Positions 61,145-64,000 of a stretch of 64,000 nucleotides of DNA are shown here, piece after piece. The notes under the pieces were generated by a model. The model was not told the DNA's origin. It was given only the letters and a program-made list of their open reading frames with translations, and made no database searches. The DNA is taken from NCBI GenBank assembly GCA_963565915.1, contig OY751491.1, positions 3,410,001-3,474,000 on the forward strand. The letters run 5' to 3'. This stretch comes from Entoloma clypeatum. Its lineage: Eukaryota > Basidiomycota > Agaricomycetes > Agaricales > Entolomataceae. How positions within the stretch are numbered: position 1 is the stretch's first letter; each line of letters begins with the position of its first letter. A program made the position numbers and the translations under genes.

Positions 61145-63170
61145 GAGGTTGAACTGAGAAAGGTATTCCGACCATCGGACTTGTTGGCATGAAAGGACTT
61201 TGGTGGTGGCAAAATACTCGAGATCCCTGTGGTTGGTAACAACGTCAATTGGAGTACCGGAGCCTTCGAGATAATGGTGCCAAATCTTAAACACTTTGTA
61301 GATGGCAAGAAGTTCCTTATTGTGGGTGTCATAGTTTACTTCGGGGGCCGTGAAGGTGCGGGAATGGAATGCGATGGGGTGGACTTCATTGTCGGAGGTG
61401 ATGATCGACAAAATAGCTGCTAGGGCATAGTCGGATGCGTCGGTTTCGACAATTATCGGAGAGTCGGGGATCCAGTGTGTCAGGATCGGAGCGGTGGTAA
61501 ATGGCTTTTTCAGGTCATTAAAAGTGGTTCGAGCATCGTCGGAGAACAGCCAAGTGGCATGTTTCCTGGTTGAACAAGTGAGTGGAATAGAATGGAATGA
61601 AATATCAATAAAAGTTTGCAAAACCTAAAAAGGACTAGATGTCCTTCACTCTGCGTGGTTCAGGCCAATCCTGAATAATCTTGACTTTCGCTTCTGACAT
61701 TTTGAGTCTGTCGGGAGAAAGGATAAATCCAAGATATTCTACAGTTTTGGCAGAGAAGTCGCACTTGTTGGCGCGGGCATAAAGACCGTGTTGTTGGAGT
61801 TGTCAGAGGACTTCTTGGACATGTTTTTTGTGTTCCTTGGGATTGTTGGAGTAGATCAGGATGTCATTGAGGTAAACGGTAATGCAGTTGTCCAAAAGGT
61901 CGGAGAAGATGTCGTTCATAAAATGTTGAAAGGCTGCAGGTGCATTAGACAATCTGAATGGCATGACTAACCATTCAAACGATCCATAGCGAGTGCGGAA
62001 TGCAGTTTTCCATTCGTCACCTTCAGCAATGCGGACTAGGTGGTATGCATGTCGGAGGTCTATAGTGGTATAAACATGTGCTTTTCTGGCAGTGGCTAAG
62101 AGGACGGAGATGAGCGGAAGTGGGTATTGGTCCTTCTTTGTGATTTTGTTCAGGCCTCGGTAGTCGACGCATAGTCGGAGTGATCCATCTTTCTTTCAGA
62201 CGAAGAGGATCAGAGCGCCATGAGGTGAACTAGAAGGTTTAATAAAACCGATATTGAGATGCTCGTCAATGAAGTCTTGGAGGGATCCAAGTTCGGATTG
62301 CGAGAGTGAGTACATTGGACCAATCGGAGGGGAAGTACCTTCCTCCAAATTGATCTTGAGGTCGTAAGGTCGGTGGGGTGCAAGGGTGTTGGCTTTTTTC
62401 TTACTGAATACATCAGCAAAATTGTGGTATTCCTCAGGTATGCCAGAGAGGTTGGGAGTGTCGTCGGAGATGGACACAGAATTGGCGGAGATGTCGGAGA
62501 GGTGAACCTGGAAAGCATATGCCCCAGGAGCTTTACATGCATGGAGATATGCAGCTGCATTGACCATGGTAATCTGTGGCGGGTCGGAGGTGTTCGGAGT
62601 GAGCGGATTAGAGGTGCCCATCAGAGAGGGCAGACACTGTGGAGGTGGCGGAGCTGCCTCAGCAGTTGACGTCGGAATTGGACTCGGAGTGTCGGATATC
62701 GTAGAACGGAATAAGATACTGCCCAATACCCAGTCAATCAACGGATTGTAGCGGGTGAGCCAGTTGTGTCCTAGAACCAAATTACAAGACGAATCGAGGG
62801 TTGTCACATAAAACGCAATGGTCAGAAGTTCACCGGAAGGGAATTGGAGAGGAAGATCAATAGATTGCATGATATAAGTATTTGATGAACCGTCAAAAAG
62901 TTTCAAAACCATAGGTGAAGGAATCGGAGTCGGAGATGAGTTTAAAGAAGAAATAAATCTGGTATCTGCGAAGCAATGTGTAGAACCAGAGTCAATAAGA
63001 GTCTTTATCAGAAGAGAATCAGAAAAGGTCGGAGATATCAAATCAATATATAAAGAGTTTGGATTTGAGAGAGCGGACACATTGAGTCGGAGGGTTTCCA
63101 AAGGTGCACAAAAGGAGTCAACGCAATCCCCAGTACGTGCTGGAATCTGAGGACTGCTTACTATTTTTTT
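61145..63170 (-). pseudogene. Gypsy-B'' Pol: protease, RT, RNase H
   Basis: Minus strand: the slippery seven-A run is kept at 63170-63164. Protease LIDSGSTHCFAD and LVLGHNWLTRYNPLIDW are intact. RT SSSPHGALILFV is followed by a stop, then YLNDILIYS in place of YLDD. RNase H VETDASDYALAAILS and VVTNHRDLEYF (the last catalytic Asp position of TDH is Asn). It ends in RWSEYLSQFNL at Copia-4. Confidence 0.87.
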
Positions 63171-64000
63171 GACTTGGTCATCTTCTCCAATTTGTCCTCA
63201 GCTGCGCTAGAAGACGATTTCTTTGAGCAGTCGGAAGCCCGATGACCAATGTTGCTGCAAAACATGCATAAATTATTGTCAAATCGTCGTTGGCGTTCTT
63301 GGGGAGTTAATTTCCCATCTTTGCCAAGTTTGTCAGAGAGGGCGAATTTTGGAGAGGTAGATGACAAATTTTGTTGTTGTTGTTGTGAGTTGGGTTTAGA
63401 TGATGAGGAGTTGTTGTTGGATGATGAAGCAGGGGTCTGTTTCTTGTCAGATTTGTCAGATTTGTTGGGCTTTGGAGTGGATTTGTCAGAGGAGCGCAAT
63501 TTCTCGTGTTGACATTCCCAGTAGTGGGCATTGATGTTATGGGCCATTATCTTCAACTCGGCCAAAGTCTTAGGTTTGGGGTAGGTCCCTAAAACATCCT
63601 TGATATGTTCCGCTAAACCAGTGTTGTACCAATATCAGAGCACACCATCATCCCACTGTGTGCGAGCGGAAAGACGTTTGAAGTCCACGTTGTAACGTAG
63701 GATCTTCTGATTGTCGTGCATCCGAAGGTGATCCAGACTATCCTCTGCTTCTCCAGTTGGATCGATAGGTCCGAATTTGGATCGGAGGATGTGCACAAAG
63801 GCGGATCAATCATCCAACCAGACAGAGTCATCATCGGACTCTCCCAAGTGGGTGGGCTCAAACCATTCAAGCGCGGTTCCTCGGAGGTACAACAGAGCGA
63901 AACTGCCTTTGTTTTCATCATCATCAAAAGTGGGGTTGTTTCAGAAATACAGGGTGCATTGTGCAAGGAAACTGGTGAGTTTCCGAGAGTCGGAACTGTC
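63161..64000 (-). pseudogene. Gypsy-B'' Gag (partial)
   Basis: Minus strand from the window end: [17 protein letters not shown], a stop, then [11 protein letters not shown], further stops near 63810 and 63640, a clean stretch from 63565 (MAELKIMAHNINAHYWE) and the zinc knuckle CMFCSNIGHRASDC. The N-terminus is outside the window. Confidence 0.85.

Larger units (their letters stand above)
61145..64000 (-). mobile_element. Gypsy-B'': decayed copy of Gypsy-B, minus strand, cut by window end
   Basis: Contains gag and the first half of pol, then is interrupted by Copia-4. It shares with B' the mutations YLDD to YLND, the stop in LRRLRQHG, and TTCTGAAAC in gag. Part of it (61788-61970) is identical to B' (53892-54074). 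Confidence 0.92.

Overview
The window is a dense transposable-element nest from a filamentous fungus, most likely an agaricomycete basidiomycete. The evidence is 48-55 nt GT-AG introns, chromodomain Ty3/gypsy elements, fungal-type Ty1/copia elements and a Crinkler-type gene next to a PB1-like module. There are no rRNA genes, operons or prokaryotic signals. Only one host-type gene looks intact: the Crinkler-like gene at 44306-46890.

Layout. 1-1061 is the 3' end of a plus-strand gypsy element (Gypsy-A'). 1062 to about 26740 is one old minus-strand element of the same family (Gypsy-A), cut up by later insertions that can be removed exactly by their target-site duplications: Copia-1 (1458-6955, GACAC), a hAT-like non-autonomous element (10584-11930, imperfect 8 bp), Gypsy-B (12480-19576, CTGGC) and Copia-2 (19596-25435, GCCGG). 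Removing them rejoins the gag and pol frames. About 26.8-33.0 kb is Copia-3 (minus), with a Tc1 element at 31095-32713. About 33.0-43.8 kb is a decayed element, Gypsy-C (plus). 43.9-46.9 kb holds the PB1-like module and the Crinkler gene. 46.9-52.7 kb is mostly non-coding. It holds a tRNA-like cloverleaf, a candidate type III hammerhead ribozyme, a second hAT-like element and its degenerate relative. 52748-57738 is a decayed Gypsy-B copy (B') carrying a solo LTR. 58.8-61.1 kb is Copia-4, sitting in another decayed Gypsy-B copy (B'', 61145 to the window end).

The most interesting object is Gypsy-B. Its two 484 bp LTRs look identical, gag and pol are open and their catalytic motifs are present. 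It has a classic A AAA AAA -1 frameshift site at the gag stop, a self-priming primer binding site, and a second copy of its polypurine tract in mid-pol. Between pol and the 3' LTR it carries a spliced antisense gene for a coiled-coil protein with a Zn2Cys6 (Gal4-type) cysteine pattern. The element is saturated on one strand with TCCGA(C), which contains the CCG/CGG triplet that such clusters typically bind. This suggests, as a hypothesis, a self-encoded regulator with its own binding sites, comparable to the sequence-specific anti-silencing VANC proteins of Arabidopsis VANDAL elements. Gypsy-C also has a multi-intron antisense gene in the same position and its own enriched hexamer (TCGCGA). 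The Copia-1/2 family is enriched for AGTACC. Gypsy-A has a small sense ORF in that slot.

Coordinates, junctions and motif counts were read by eye; no alignment or database search was run.
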